Positions 11,828 through 23,868 of a stretch of DNA of 64,000 bases are shown here, piece by piece (within the stretch, counting starts at the first letter, position 1; each line of letters starts with the position of its first letter). The position numbers and the translations under genes were made by a program. This stretch comes from Brachynemurus nebulosus (Eukaryota; Arthropoda; Insecta; Neuroptera; Myrmeleontidae), in assembly GCA_035578155.1 (NCBI GenBank), contig JAPWDM010000001.1, positions 168,179,498-168,243,497 of the forward strand, given 5' to 3'. The notes below the pieces were generated by a model that made no database searches, had not been told where the DNA came from, and worked only from the letters and a program-made list of their open reading frames with translations.

Positions 11828-12195
11828 TATTATCTATATTGACAGGTAAAAGTAATTACTTAAATGACGGTGGAGTTATTCCATATAGTAAGATGAAAAG
11901 CAAATATTCGCATGTTAGTTATAATCTGTGGTCAATCAGTTGAATATAAAACTAGTTAAACTACCAATCTGTATAATTTTGTCATCGATATGGAAGTGTG
12001 CGAAATGGTAAGTGAAAAAGTCAAACCCATGTTAACTGTAAATAATTATAAATATAATTTTCATAAGAACATAAAAACATTTAAATTAAGGCATAAAAAA
12101 GTATATCCCAAGCTAGTTAATTTGCGTAGGGAATTTGTAGAAGGAAAAATATCATTTATGAAACAAAATGTAATAAGTAGATTCGACTTTGTAAA

Positions 12196-12406
12196 TTAAA
12201 AATCACAAAGTGATTGAAAAAATTATCCGGATCGGCCGGGAATCGAACCCAGGATCTCCTGGTAACTAGCCAGGTGTGCTATCCATTACACCACCGGTCC
12301 TTTGCTCGACAGACGCCAGATACAAACAACATTCAATCACCTATGTGTATGTACTTTCTATAATGCGAGAAGCAGTTATAATTTTTCAATTTCAAAAAAA
12401 AAAAAA
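12196..12406 (+). mobile_element. retroposed repeat with antisense tRNA, poly(A) tail and 17-bp duplication
   Basis: Flanked by AGATTCGACTTTGTAAA at 12179-12195 and 12407-12423. Starts TTAAAAATCACAAAGTG and ends in a 14-A run. The tRNA-like unit lies inside on the minus strand, opposite to the poly(A) polarity, which is unusual for a tRNA-derived SINE. A related copy without tail is at about 47624-47815. Confidence 0.75.
12229..12300 (-). tRNA. tRNA-like sequence, anticodon AGT (Thr by code), within a repeat
   Basis: Folds as a full cloverleaf of 72 nt: acceptor GGACCGG/CCGATCC (one C-A mismatch), D stem GTGT/GCAC with GG in the loop, anticodon stem CCTGG/CCAGG with loop CTAGTTA, and T arm CTGGG-TTCGATT-CCCGG. 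A box (TGGTGTAATGG) and B box (GGTTCGATTCC) are intact. It sits in a retroposed repeat and has a relative at 47663, so it is more likely a repeat component than a host tRNA gene. Confidence 0.6.
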
Positions 12407-12652
12407 AGATTCGACTTTGTAAAATTTATGTCCTATAAATTTACACCAAATTTATAATGTATTTAATATTAAGTTATAAAGCACAAATAAAAACATTCTT
12501 ATTTTGTTGTTCAATTTGTGTAATTTCTCTTTCTTTGGGTTCTTAAAATGAACCTTAATCGCATTAGCATATAGTTACGGGAGCGAACTAGTATACGATC
12601 CTTTAGGGTTATTTGACCGGCGGAGCAAACTAGTGTGCGCCGGCATCGCGGG

Positions 12653-15600
12653 CCACTTTTTTGGAGTCCCAGGTTCGCATTTGACCTGCGGGCCCCACTT
12701 TAGAAATGACTGATTTAAAGAATTAGATACCAGAAATTTTTATCAAAACGGAAATACTCTAATTTTATTGTCCATCTAACAATAGGTACTTTAAAAGTTA
12801 CTAAAGCGTGTCTAATTGTAAATAATTTTAAATGAATATACATTTACAAAACTTTGATTTTAGCTAACAGACGGAAATACGTCTTTTTGGTTTAAGACGG
12901 TAGTGTTGGTATATGTTTTACCCTATTAAAGCATCATAAGATGCAGTTTTCGGCACCCGAAATCTCTAATACTTGAATCGTTATTTTTCTTAAAAGTTAA
13001 GTCTCTTTTATTGGCCAGAACTTACATTTTTATAATTACTAGAATAAAATTCAACACGCGAAAACTTCCTTACGTCCAAAAAGATTCTATTTGCTACATT
13101 TATTTCATCTTTTGGGAAAGCTGTTTGAAACAATTTACACGTACAGTAGTGTCAATTTAAAAATCCTTCAGTTTAGAAATAACTCATGAAATGTAATAAA
13201 TTTCTTACAACAACTAATTACAAAAAAATATTGTTCTATTTATTAGTTTGTTGATAAGTAATTAAGTGTGAAAAATTTTTATAATAAAACACTTAGAAGT
13301 GTTTAAAAATTTTAAATACCTACCATCTGTTTTAAAAAAAAATTCTTACAAGTGATTAGTGATTACATACGTAATAATTCAAAAACGAAAATATTTGATT
13401 TTTTTAAACTAATTCTCTGATAAGTGTTAATTTCCTATGTTTTTTGTTGAATTAAGTTGTAGGTAATTATCTGTTTTTTGTTAGTGTAATTTTTAATGTG
13501 TTTTTTTTTTTGTTGAAAATTGTGTTATAAAGAAACGGCAGTGTTTGCGTTTATTGGTACGTAAAATTTTGTTTGTTAAAAAAAAACCATTTTTATTTGT
13601 ATTTTATTAATTGGTAACATGTTGTGCCACTTTGTAACTATTTTCTTTTCTTTATGATAATTATAAATATTTGCATTCTCGGGGACATTTTTTTTTCTCT
13701 TTTAGAAAGTAGGGTAAGATCATTATTGATAAAAATTTTTATAAGATTTTTATTATTAATTAATTTTTTTTCTTTTTTAAAGAAAAATATTTAATGATAT
13801 ATAATTTTTGTCAAATTAACTTTTTAATTCAGTTTTTTTATTATTTTTATATTAGACGAAATACCTAAGTACCTATATCTGGGAATTTAAAACGATACGA
13901 AATTTTAGAATTTTCCCGTAATTAAATGGTAATTTATCTATTTTTTTATTGTAATGACAAATTTTGTAATGTGCGTAATTTTTATTTATTGTTGGTATAA
14001 ATATTGTTTAGTTATTCTTGTGTGTAATTACTACGTGCAAATCTAAATATTTTTGCCATAAAATTGTAAATTTATCTGGTGGGAATAATTATTTTTAAAC
14101 AAACTAACTGATATACGATTTTTATATAATTAAATAAATAAATTTCATTTTGGCAATATCGGTATTTAAGTAGGGCCGGATACACTTGTCGACAAAAAGA
14201 GATAAATTTAAAGTTTAGGGGCTCTAAAGTCCGTGATCCGAAGTGGCTCGGATATGGGACGGGAAAAATTAAAATAATAAACTAAAAGTCTGTAATCTTC
14301 CACAAAAGTATTTAATTACTTGCAAGTGACTATATTCACCTTTTAGAGGAGTCCAAAAGTTACTTTCTATAGAAGTTTAAAAATAGAATTTACTCCGTGC
14401 TCAATAACACTTAATGAAAATAGGTCTCCAGTTTAATTTTTGTCTAGAATCCACTTGGGGCTTAATTCGGTACTGTACTGGGGGGTAAAAAAAAAGCGAA
14501 TGACAAAAATGTTAGCAATGTTTCATACCGCGTAATACGGAATTCGTTTTGGAAGGTTACCGCGTTATAGGAGACTTGACTGTCGATGATGTGAGTTTTG
14601 GAATTGATCAATTTAATTGGTTTCGGTGACGTCTTTGTGGATACTAACAATAAAACTTAATGTTTGTGGCTTACTGTAAGGTTTTGTTATTCTTTTTTTT
14701 TTTGATCGAAAGTGTCTGCATCACATGCAATTCATTAAGCGGTAGCAGAATTTAAAATATGTATATAATCAAAGAAATTGAATCAGTGACAAGGTAATTT
14801 TTTTTAGTTCTGTTAAAATTAGGGCCGGAAGACTGACAAAGAGTACTGTTTTAAATTTTTTATTATATCTTGCATTTTACAACGAAAATGTCAAATTATC
14901 TTTTGGTATGGCAAAAAAATTCTTTGCTGATTATTCTATGTAGGTACTTAGAGATATTTTGTTAAAACAAAAATTTAAAAAAAAAATTTGTTATAACATG
15001 ATTTCATAAAATTTCTCTTGAATAACCTTCACTAAATGAAGGACATTCCTTAATAATTTCATGCTAGTAAAAGTCACGAATTTCATTTTTTTACATCATT
15101 AATAATGAAATAACAATGAAAATGATTTTTAATTATTTATTTAAAAAACGAATTTATTGTTTAAAAAATTCTGCAAAAAGATAAAAATCTTGATTTAATA
15201 TTATTTAACTTGGGTGTATTTATTACAACTAATTAGATTGTCTTGTCTACCTTGTCTGCTGCTAAATGTTGTTTTTTTTTTCTCGTTTTAAAACAATAGG
15301 ACATAGACAAGATAATTAAAAATGATTTAAATTGTTAGGTTGATACTCTACTCGAAAAATTATGCAATCTTTTCCTATTTTTTTCTTTTCTGTTATAAAT
15401 TATTGCGGTGTTTTTGTGTAATAGGTTTGCATTTTTAAGTCGTTTATTTCTTTTGAATTAAAAATGATGGTTGGTTCCCAAGATTGTTTTTGTTTTTATT
15501 TTCATTTAAATGTTACTATTAAGTATATTTATTATTAAAAATAATAACAATTAAAAGTAATGATTTTTAAATGATGATTTATTATAGGGGAGAGGCGTGT

Positions 15601-17943
15601 CAATTGTAACTTTATAGCAAATATATTCTTTAGCATAAGTTATTATGAATTTCTTCAGTACATATTATGTATCTCAGTTCTTTTACAAAACTTTTCGTTT
15701 GTCGATGAAATAACCTTTTTTTAATTTCCGTTTCTTTTAACAACACGTCCAATTTTGCTATGATTCTTGTTAGAAGTTTTTATTGACATAATTAGTATAA
15801 GTACCTACTATTTAAACTGGGGCACAAATTAGGCACTTCGATTTAAAAAAAGAATTGCATAAAAAGAATGGCTCACTATAGTTGCGGTAAAAATTAAAGG
15901 AAGTATTTCCTAGTCCGCCAGTTATAATCTTTAGAAGTTACTCCAATACTTCGATTAAGAGGACCAGTTTATAGATCTCTTGAAAGTTTTATTAAAATCG
16001 ATCGAAGAGTTCTGAGGTTACGCGTGTTGTATTGTTTTATGAACACATAAATGGACAGAGTGACATAGAATCCAAATTGTTCAAAAAGTTTGTGGAAAAT
16101 TTGACTTTGGAAGCCAAAAATTTTTACCTCTATAAACTTATTAAGAACGCCTACGTTTACAATTTTGGCTGTGAAAATGGAAAATTTTAGAAATGGTTTC
16201 ATATTTCGCATTAGTTTGTATTCTGTGAGCAAGCTTAAGTTATGTGACACAAACATTGTTTTGTTAAATACTATTGGCACACTTTTTCCCTACATTTTCA
16301 TTTGTTTGATAGTTTTGGTTTGAAAATAAAATTCAGCTTCGTCAAGATAAAATTCCAGTTTTTTGTAGGAAAGAGAATTCGTTAAATTCTTATATTGATT
16401 AAGAAGTCTATTGTCGGGAAAAATTCATTATACAAGATAAAATTTTAGTTGTACTTTAATTTATTGAAAAATAAATTAAAGTAGATAAAGACTTTGATTA
16501 GTAAATCAACATTAACCGAGAAGGGCCGCTATGATTGGGATTTTGTTGTAGAGAGACCAAAGTATTTTCTCGTCTAACAATAAGACGCAGTGCTCAATCT
16601 TTCGTAGTTTAAGAATATTGCGCTCTAGTTTCGAGACACAGGGTATACGGTACCTTATACTTCCCCTGAAGTTTAATATTTAATAAAAAAAGTTTTAAAT
16701 ATATAATTTTTTTAAATATAATTTTTTTAATTTTATTTTTATGCGGTATTTATAAAATTAATTCTTGATAAAAATATGTCATTAATTCTCATACTGCACC
16801 TTTCACTTTAGAATTTATGTTTATCGGTAATATCGATAAAAATCTTACTGACCTTGTAAAATCATTAGTTTATACAGTTATGTTATTAATATAAAGTAAC
16901 TAGATACTAATAAATAATAATTTTGTCGTAAAACTCGTATTACTATATTTATTATTTATTATAAAAATTTTAGATTCCATACCATACATACATATTAATT
17001 GGTGGAAAATATTAATAATTACTTTAGACATTATATTGTCCGATGTTACCGGCGATGTAAAAGACTATTTCAAAAATATATATATTTTGAAAATAATAAT
17101 TTTGTTTCTAATTTAACGCATATTAAGCTGGTTACTGCATTAAAGCATCCTTTAATTAAATATTAGCTTTTCTATATGCAGATAATGGGAATATAACTAC
17201 TGAAAATCTTTACTTAATCGAATAAAAATTAAATGATAACAAAAAGTTATTTCCAAAAAATTAAAACTTAGAATAGGATATCACAGTCTCAAATTGTAAA
17301 TTGTCTAATCGAATACGCGGGAGATCCGATTGATAAACAATTGACAGTTTTAAATTAAATATTAATTCAAATAAATTCGCAAAATATGTACAAACTAGCA
17401 TTTATCTGCGACTTTGCATGCGTGGTGTCTGAAATTATGACATTATGTTGATATGTAAAGAGTATACCTACTTACATCGCGACACTACTGAGGATTGTTA
17501 TTTTTTTAGGTTGGGAGGGGTGAGGGAATATTTCTACCAGAGAACACTAGAAGCAAACTAATTACAAAATTGTGGGGATCGTCTGGCGCCTTTTGGCGGG
17601 ATGTTATACCACTTTACATTCAGTTATTCAAAAGCAGTGAACGAGTGTACATGAATTGTTGATGACTGTTGTGTGATTGTTGTCACCACCGTGCACAGTG
17701 ATGATAATATGACACATAGACATACACATATCACACATATACAAGCGCAGGATCAGTGTATGTACATAACATATGAGTGGGGATTTTTGGTCTACGCTCG
17801 TATCGCTAGTATAGATAGGAAGTTGATTTCTGTATTCTGTAATTCCTACTGTAGCCTATAATCATCTTTGTTTTCCAAGCGATCTCTGTGCAAGTTTTTA
17901 AGTCGATTGGTTATGCTGTTGAGGCATGAAATTCATATTTATG
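12653..17943. other. long AT-rich stretch without recognisable genes
   Basis: No gene identified. Possible repeat remnants: AGGGCCGGA at 14173 and 14821 (hAT-end-like, same orientation, unpaired). A 103-codon minus frame at 15969-16280 looks like chance. GT-rich promoter-like or untranslated text near 13430-13570 cannot be assigned. Confidence 0.5.
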
Positions 17944-17951
17944 GCTTAGGA

Positions 17952-18742
17952 CAGGGGTCGGCAACCTTTTTTGAATGGCGGGCCATTTTTTAAAAAAAAA
18001 ACTAATTTTTAGCGGGCCACACAGTCCGATATTTTGTAATGCAATATGTACTTAAATAGTTATTTTTAACGAATTTTCGAATCGACAATTCAGCTATTAG
18101 AGCCACTGTCTTGACGCGACTTGAGCCCGGAACTATGATAGAAATAATTTGTTTTGAAGTCTCTAGAAGCCGAAAATGACATTCAATAAAATTTATACCC
18201 GCACGATAACTTTCGAACGAAACATCCTGTTTTTACAAAATTTGGTGAAAATGTTCAAAATGTCAGACACGTCCGACACCCGGAACAGTATTTTAGGCAT
18301 TTAGGCAATTGCTGTGGAAAAAATAAGATTTTTTGCCAAAATTTCTTCAAGTTTTTGCCATATTTTCGTACACCGTTGGAAAGAGAAGAAAAAAATCACA
18401 TAAAAAAGGTTTTTGAACAATAATTCTATGTCAAATATTTTTCGAGGAAAACTAATTTTTGTACAAGGAAATTCGCTATATTATGCAGTACGCTGCGACA
18501 AGGATATTTTCTTTTTTTTCTAAGTCTAATGCAAATGTTATTAAAAATTAAGATAAAAAGAAATTTTTAGTTACAGTTTTATTTACATGTTATAATAACA
18601 TCGGAGAACGAAAAAAGTATAGAGTATGCTCAACTCTGAATAAGAAGAGCAAATTATTCGAAAAATTATATTGTTTGGTGGGCCGCATCAAAACTTGCAA
18701 AGGGCCGCATGCGGCGCGTAGGCCGCGGGTTACCGACCCCTG
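17952..18742. mobile_element. hAT element, CAGGGGTCGGCAACC ends
   Basis: Ends CAGGGGTCGGCAACC and GGTTACCGACCCCTG, flanked by perfect 8-bp duplications GCTTAGGA (17944-17951 and 18743-18750). GGGCCGCAT-type sub-terminal motifs follow both ends. This end type is common among animal hAT transposons. The interior is interrupted by a GCGACAGGGG-family copy. Confidence 0.92.
18068..18510 (+). mobile_element. GCGACAGGGG dispersed family, copy b (nested in hAT)
   Basis: Starts near TAACGAATTTTCG, includes GACGCGACTTGA and CCGCACGATAACTTTCGAAC blocks and ends GCTGCGACAAGGATATTTT. About 440 bp, non-coding. It interrupts the surrounding hAT element, so it is younger than that insertion. Confidence 0.75.
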
Positions 18743-19270
18743 GCTTAGGAAATTAAATGAAGAAAATGGTGCAGTATCGGAAACATTACAGTCTAATTAT
18801 AAATGCTGCTTGAATAAATTTTAAAAGTTATTTACAAGCATATTTTTGTAAAATAATGTCTAACTAACCTGTAATTAACCTTTTGCATAAACCGTAAAGT
18901 TTAAGTTTAACAGTTATCATACAGTAAGCAGTACTTATTGAATGGTTGTGTATGTACATAAAAGATATTTTACTATTAATTGTATATATGTAAGTATATG
19001 TTCAAGTGAACTTTAAAGTAATGAAATTCCCACAATCGTTGCCATCGTATGTATAAATTACGATTTATTTAAAAAAAAAAATCGTAGGTAATATGAAATA
19101 ATAATTTTAAAACATTATGTTGTTAAAAATGTGCGAAAATAATATAAGAATGTAGAATTCGGGCTCCTGCAGTCGCTCACCATTGATAGACATCGTATTT
19201 GTAAAAATCTGTGGAGGAGAGATTCGCTGAACAAAAAGGAATCGAATTTTTTTCTTCGTAATTATGCTCC

Positions 19271-20254
19271 TTAGGGGAGGTTTACTCGAGAGTCCTTAAA
19301 AATTATCTATTTTTCTAGAATTTTTTTCTCAAGTACGAAAGTAAATATCAATTTCAAATTTTGTGCAGATATTTATTAAGTATTAAACTACACAAAAAAA
19401 TTTTTTCAAGGAAAAATATAAAAAAGTGTCCATTTTATAGATAGTGCAGTGTGACGATCCGAAAATCCAATGCCTTGCTGGTGGACATTCTAGCGCTGGT
19501 AATAAACCACCGAAATACAAAAACAAAAAAGAGTTATAAAATATATGAAGAGTACCGGCACCTCTACCTATAATATCAATAAATTGCTGAAAGAAAAAAA
19601 GATGGCGGATGTTTGAACTTTTGATTACGATTTTTGTCTTATTTTTCGCTCTTCAAAGTAAATTTAAAAATAAAAAAAAAAATTGAAAGTGTATCGAACT
19701 TAGGTAGAGGTGCCGAAGAATTGAATTATCTTTAAAATAAAAAATTAAAAAAAAAGGATCCATCGAATAGTTTTTGAGTTATCGTGTCCACCAGTTCCAA
19801 AAATATAGTTCCGAGATATTATAAAATATATATAAGAAACGTATTTTCAAAATTTTATATTTAATACTCATTATTGCTCATACTCATATTTTATATTTAA
19901 TACTCATAAGGAATCACATAATACTCATTATATTTTATATTTAATACTCATTATTACACTACGTTTTTTTAATTTTTTTTTTTATAGAAAGCTGGATTAG
20001 GTTAATGTGCAAGAATCTTGTTTTTAAATTATTTTCAGTAAAATCACTTTGGGAACAAATTCTACACATAATTTGCTATCAATTTCGGCAAAAAAATCGA
20101 TTTTTTTATCAAATCTCAAGTAAACTTTCCCTTAAATTACTTTCAGCAAAATCACTTTGGGAACATATTCTACACATAATTAGCTACCAATTTCTGCAAA
20201 AAAAAAAAAAAAAATCGGTTTTTTTTAACGACTCTCAAGTAAACCTCCCCTTAA
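19271..20254. mobile_element. TTAA-type element, TTAGGGGAGGTTTACT ends
   Basis: Inverted ends TTAGGGGAGGTTTACTCGAG and (complement) TTAAGGGGAGGTTTACTTGA. The left TTAA has mutated to TTAG. Near the right end a ~120-bp unit (AAATCACTTTGGGAACA...) is tandemly duplicated, about 20020-20139 and 20140-20250; the 85-codon frame there is a by-product. piggyBac-like by target site only. Confidence 0.65.
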
Positions 20255-20900
20255 GATGTTAGAAATATTCTCCTAAAATTTTATTTTAAAAAAATGAAAA
20301 ATCAAAACGTTATGGTCAGCTTAGTGCACGCACTTTCTATAATTCAATTTAAAAAAAAAAATTAAATGATTTTTTCTCGAAAGTACCTACGTTTTTTGAC
20401 ATAGTTCCTCATGTATCTCAAAAAGTATTTGACATATCGACATAAATTAAAGTGCATATTATTCCTCGATAGGAACTAGGATCTTTTGGTTCTGTAATAT
20501 ATTTTCAAAATGGCGTCTGTTTATAATTGAGAAAAAGCGGTGATTTTTGAAAATTTATTTTCAAAATGCGATTTTTCGCAGTTTTTTTTTATCCTAGTTA
20601 GTGCCATAACTGTATATGTATATTTTCAGAAAATTCTTGATTTTTTGATTTTGGTTCACTGCGGATTTCAGAACGCGAGGAATCATCAAGGTGGAAAGAT
20701 CTCACAGTGTCGACTTCAAAGCCATTTATAGTTAGCTCATTTTTGAATTTAAAAAAAAAAATTTTGTAATCTTAAGACATGTAGAAACAATGTTGTATAT
20801 TTTTTAGTTTTTTAATAAAATATTTATTTGTATAAAAATAATAATAATAATAAAAAAGGTCAATTTTTGATTTTTTTTTTTTTGGCGAATCTCCCCTTAA
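20255..20900 (-). mobile_element. TTAA-type element, TTAAGGGGAGATTCGCC ends, left end lost
   Basis: Inverted copy of 56508-57184: shared blocks GCGGTGATTTTTGAAAAT, GGATCTTTTGGTTC and CTAGAAATATTCTCCTAAAA. The terminus at 20884-20900 is intact with TTAA; the other terminus is replaced by the end of the neighbouring 19271-20254 element. Confidence 0.7.
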
Positions 20901-21587
20901 GTGACCTTGGCTGTGTACTTTTCACGAAAATTTTCCGTATTTTATGTAGGTATATATCGATTAATTTATACATATTCTAAATAGGTTTTTACTAAAGTTG
21001 ATATTCTAACTTAAATAGAAAGCGGTACCAATTTCCTAGAAAAATGAGGTCAACTTTTCCATAACTACTTCTATAAATTACTACTTTCTAACTTCCCTAA
21101 AGTTTAATACAATTTAGAAAAACGTATACACACTTCAACAAGCTTTTAATTTAAAAGTCAAACTTTTTTAAAATTTATATATTTTAGTTGATATTTTAGT
21201 TTTTTTTAAGTAGGTAGCAATCAAAATTTGTAACATAAATTATGTAAGTATATAGAGTTAAAGTTTAAACTGGAAATAATTTCTTTATATACCAGTACAG
21301 TACAGCGGATATCAACCAACTCTATTTAAAGTTTCTTGTACTTGTATATCCTGTCTTCTTATTGTGGAATTTTTTTTCATCTTCATTTATTTTTTATTTT
21401 ATTTTATAAATATCATTGTGTCGTGATGTCGTGTGTCTTTATGATTGTGTCTGTCTGTCTGTTTGTATCTGTCTGTATTTGCCGTTTGTTGAGTTGATTC
21501 ATCCAGCGAGAACGTTGATCTGTTTGTTGCAAATAAGAAAACTTATACTTACATAGAATGAAATGTGTCGCCTTAAATACAATTACA
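20901..21587. other. AT-rich spacer
   Basis: Nothing recognised apart from a short (TGTC)n run at 21441-21462. Confidence 0.5.
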
Positions 21588-21589
21588 TA

Positions 21590-22097
21590 CAGTATAGCAC
21601 CGATAATGGAAACATCAGTTTTGAAAATTTTTTGAGAGCATTGAATTAGTCAACATCACTTTTGGAAAGTTGCATCAAAAATGTCAAATACATAAATATT
21701 AAATCCATATGCAATAGACCATGACGTATGATTTTATCAAAAGAAACAAATAAATATACCGGTAATGGTAGTGACAAACGCCAACAGACCTCAAAGCGTG
21801 GGAATGGTTTTAATTATTGTATATAGAATGTTTATCTATATGTATTCTGTTTTGTGGCGGTTTTTATCATACGTAAAATGTAAACAAAATCATTTCAAAG
21901 CAAATTAATAAAACGACAAATGAAAAAATATTTTCTGAGATAATAATTTTTAATTCTTCACTTATTCTTTTTTATTAATATTTAAAAAAAAACATAATTT
22001 TACGATATTTGTGAACCGCCCCTGGTCAAAAAGCATCACTTTTGTCAAGCACCACTTTTGGAGACTACCTTTTCTTGACAAAACTGGTGCTCTACTG
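21590..22097. mobile_element. TA-flanked pogo/Tc1-like MITE, CAGTAKAGCACC ends
   Basis: Ends CAGTATAGCACCGATAATGG and complement CAGTAGAGCACCAGTTTTGT with TA on both sides (21588-21589, 22098-22099). ACTTTTG repeats lie near both ends. A right-end fragment of the same family is at about 31880-31956. Confidence 0.75.
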
Positions 22098-22099
22098 TA

Positions 22100-22876
22100 C
22101 ATTAAGAGAAAACTGGAAAGTGGTAGCAGTACTGGTACCTATCAGGTATGTTAGTTTAGATGACACACTTTATGGCGTTACGATAGGTGAAAATAGTTTG
22201 TAGTTTTCGAGGTTACAAGTGTTTACGATGTGTTTTCAGATGATAAAGTTTTTGTGTACAAGAATTTACAATGATGGTAGGTACCATCTTTTAGTACTTC
22301 CGTAACTTTATTTTGCCTTAAAAAAGATTTATTTTATTACTTAACTGCGAATAGATCACACAAATGGTTGCTTGATACGTTTGGAAGCTAAGACTTTTTG
22401 CACCCATTTTGAATCTCATATAGTTCTCAATTAGTCGTCTTTTTATTTTTGGATAAGATAAATTTCTGTGGATATTTTGTATAATAATATCGACTAATAA
22501 ATGAAGATTTATTAAAGTTACGTGGTCACAACCACATAACTTTAATGCATTCATTCCAGTTGCCATTCTTCATAAGTGATCATTAAGTCCCTAAATTAAT
22601 CGGTGGCGCTTTCCACTGAAGTTAAAAAAGTTAGGCAGTGAGATGTTTTTCGTTTATACAAATATTTCCTCTTTACCATTTAAACTTTCTCTACGTTCGT
22701 TACTGTACTTGTGCGTTCAGTTTGTTTATGGTCTTTATCAGTTTAGTCTCCAGCCATCGTTTTTTTTTGAATAGATAGCAGCAGGTGTCAGATTGAAGAC
22801 GTTGCCATCTAGTCACGTTGGACGAAACCTTGTGATGTTTTCTAACTATTCATTGTTGTTTTTATTTTTCTATATT
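22100..22876. other. spacer without recognised features
   Basis: An 82-codon minus-strand frame at 22318-22566 has no family resemblance that I can see; no splice context supports it. Confidence 0.4.
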
Positions 22877-22878
22877 TA

Positions 22879-23095
22879 TTGAGTTGTCCCATAAGTCCTT
22901 GCCAGTCAAAACAAATTTAATACTTAATAATTTTAAGTTAATAAAGACACATTTAATCGATTATATAATCACCCTCGTTATTAAAATATACTGGTCCTTA
23001 TTAGCAGGATCTAGAATTTTCTCTGGTGCACTTCGGTTCAAATTCGACAAAATTCTAGAAAAAATAAAATGGCAAAGACTTATGGGACAACCCGA
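22879..23095. mobile_element. mariner-like MITE
   Basis: Inverted ends TTGAGTTGTCCCATAAGTC and TCGGGTTGTCCCATAAGTC with TA at 22877-22878 and 23096-23097. GTTGTCCCATAAGT is a typical mariner terminal sequence. At 217 bp it has no transposase; it is a deletion derivative. Confidence 0.88.
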
Positions 23096-23097
23096 TA

Positions 23098-23868
23098 ACT
23101 GGGAATATTAATTCGTTTTCACATGATTATTTTTTAAAAAATTTGAACTCATCTCATAATCTCAGTTACATATTATACTTATACTATTAAATTTCTTACA
23201 TTTGATCCTAAAAATTGTGAAAAATTAGTTATTGACCATGGAACTTTGATAACGCGTATCCGACACGCACTTGGCGATTTTTTTTTTTTGAGAGAAATGA
23301 AAGGTTTTGGGGACAGCGAAAATTTTTCAAATTTTTCTCCAAAAATACAATTGACGAGTAAAAATTGAATATAAAAAAATTTACTTTTATGTATTAATTT
23401 TTGTTCAGACCTTTTACCAATGACTGTAGCCTGCCTTTTCCGACCCGGGCCTAATAACATTATGTTTCGGTGTTTGGAAAAAAAGGAGTTCAAAAATAAG
23501 TCGCGTAGGGAATCATTTATCTGTTTCAAGGCTGATAAATGTTTCAATCTTTGGTTGAAAATGTTCGGTATCGAGCTTTATGGTTTTTGATAGAAAAATT
23601 TTAAAGCATAATCGGGTTTAGTGCTCATTCTTGAAATGTTTTGCCTATAACGGGCGCCATTCACATCATTAATTTTAATACATTTTTCTCAATGGGGGAT
23701 AAGGAAAGTGACGGGGACTAAAATTTGGAAGAAATGCGATTGCATTTGTTAATTGGAGATTAAGAAATTGTGTGAGGATATTTCTGCTGTGAAGGGAAAT
23801 TGTAGGAATAAGGTTACGTGATATTTTTCAGAAAAGTTTTAAGTTATTCGACATTCCAAAATATAATG
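23098..23868. other. spacer without recognised features
   Basis: Contains a 122-codon minus-strand frame (23179-23547) without domain resemblance; GACCCGGGCCTAATAAC near 23445 recalls hAT-type ends but has no partner. Confidence 0.4.

Larger units (their letters stand above)
11990..12457 (+). pseudogene. small ORF in the MULE-like element, split by a retroposed repeat
   Basis: Unrecognised. ATG at 11990 opens 69 codons, now ending just past the 12196 insertion point. Removing the tRNA repeat and one copy of its 17-bp duplication would let the frame run to TAA at 12455-12457 (about 79 residues). The protein is basic, with VNNYKYNFHKN followed by LRHKKVYPKL and VNLRREFVEGKISFM; the first block faintly recalls the start of a FLYWCH finger, a domain found with MULE transposases, but the cysteines are absent. 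A TATA-like GAATATAAAAC lies at 11941 and AATAAA at 12486. Function unknown. Confidence 0.4.
11678..12643. mobile_element. inverted-repeat element with 9-bp target duplication (MULE-like)
   Basis: Flanked by the perfect duplication CATCGCGGG (11669-11677 and 12644-12652). Nine-base duplications are the hallmark of Mutator-like elements. Left end has two ~75-bp units (from 11678 and 11753) each starting GCATACTAGTTCGCTCCCG; right end has two inverse motifs, GGGAGCGAACTAGTATAC (near 12580) and GGAGCAAACTAGTGTGCG (near 12621). Inside lie a small open frame with TATA-like and AATAAA signals and a retroposed tRNA repeat. hAT (8-bp) is the alternative. Confidence 0.6.

Noticed and set aside
12229..12300. 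Functional host tRNA-Thr gene
   Set aside because: The cloverleaf is good, but it sits in a retroposed unit with poly(A) and target duplication, and a relative with another anticodon exists at 47663.
15969..16280. 103-codon minus-strand frame
   Set aside because: No recognisable motif; composition typical of chance frames here.
20005..20262. 85-codon frame with an internal protein repeat
   Set aside because: The protein repeat follows a 120-bp tandem duplication near the end of a TTAA-type element.
23179..23547. 122-codon minus-strand frame
   Set aside because: No domain resemblance, K/F/S-rich composition expected of AT-rich DNA, no splice or repeat support.
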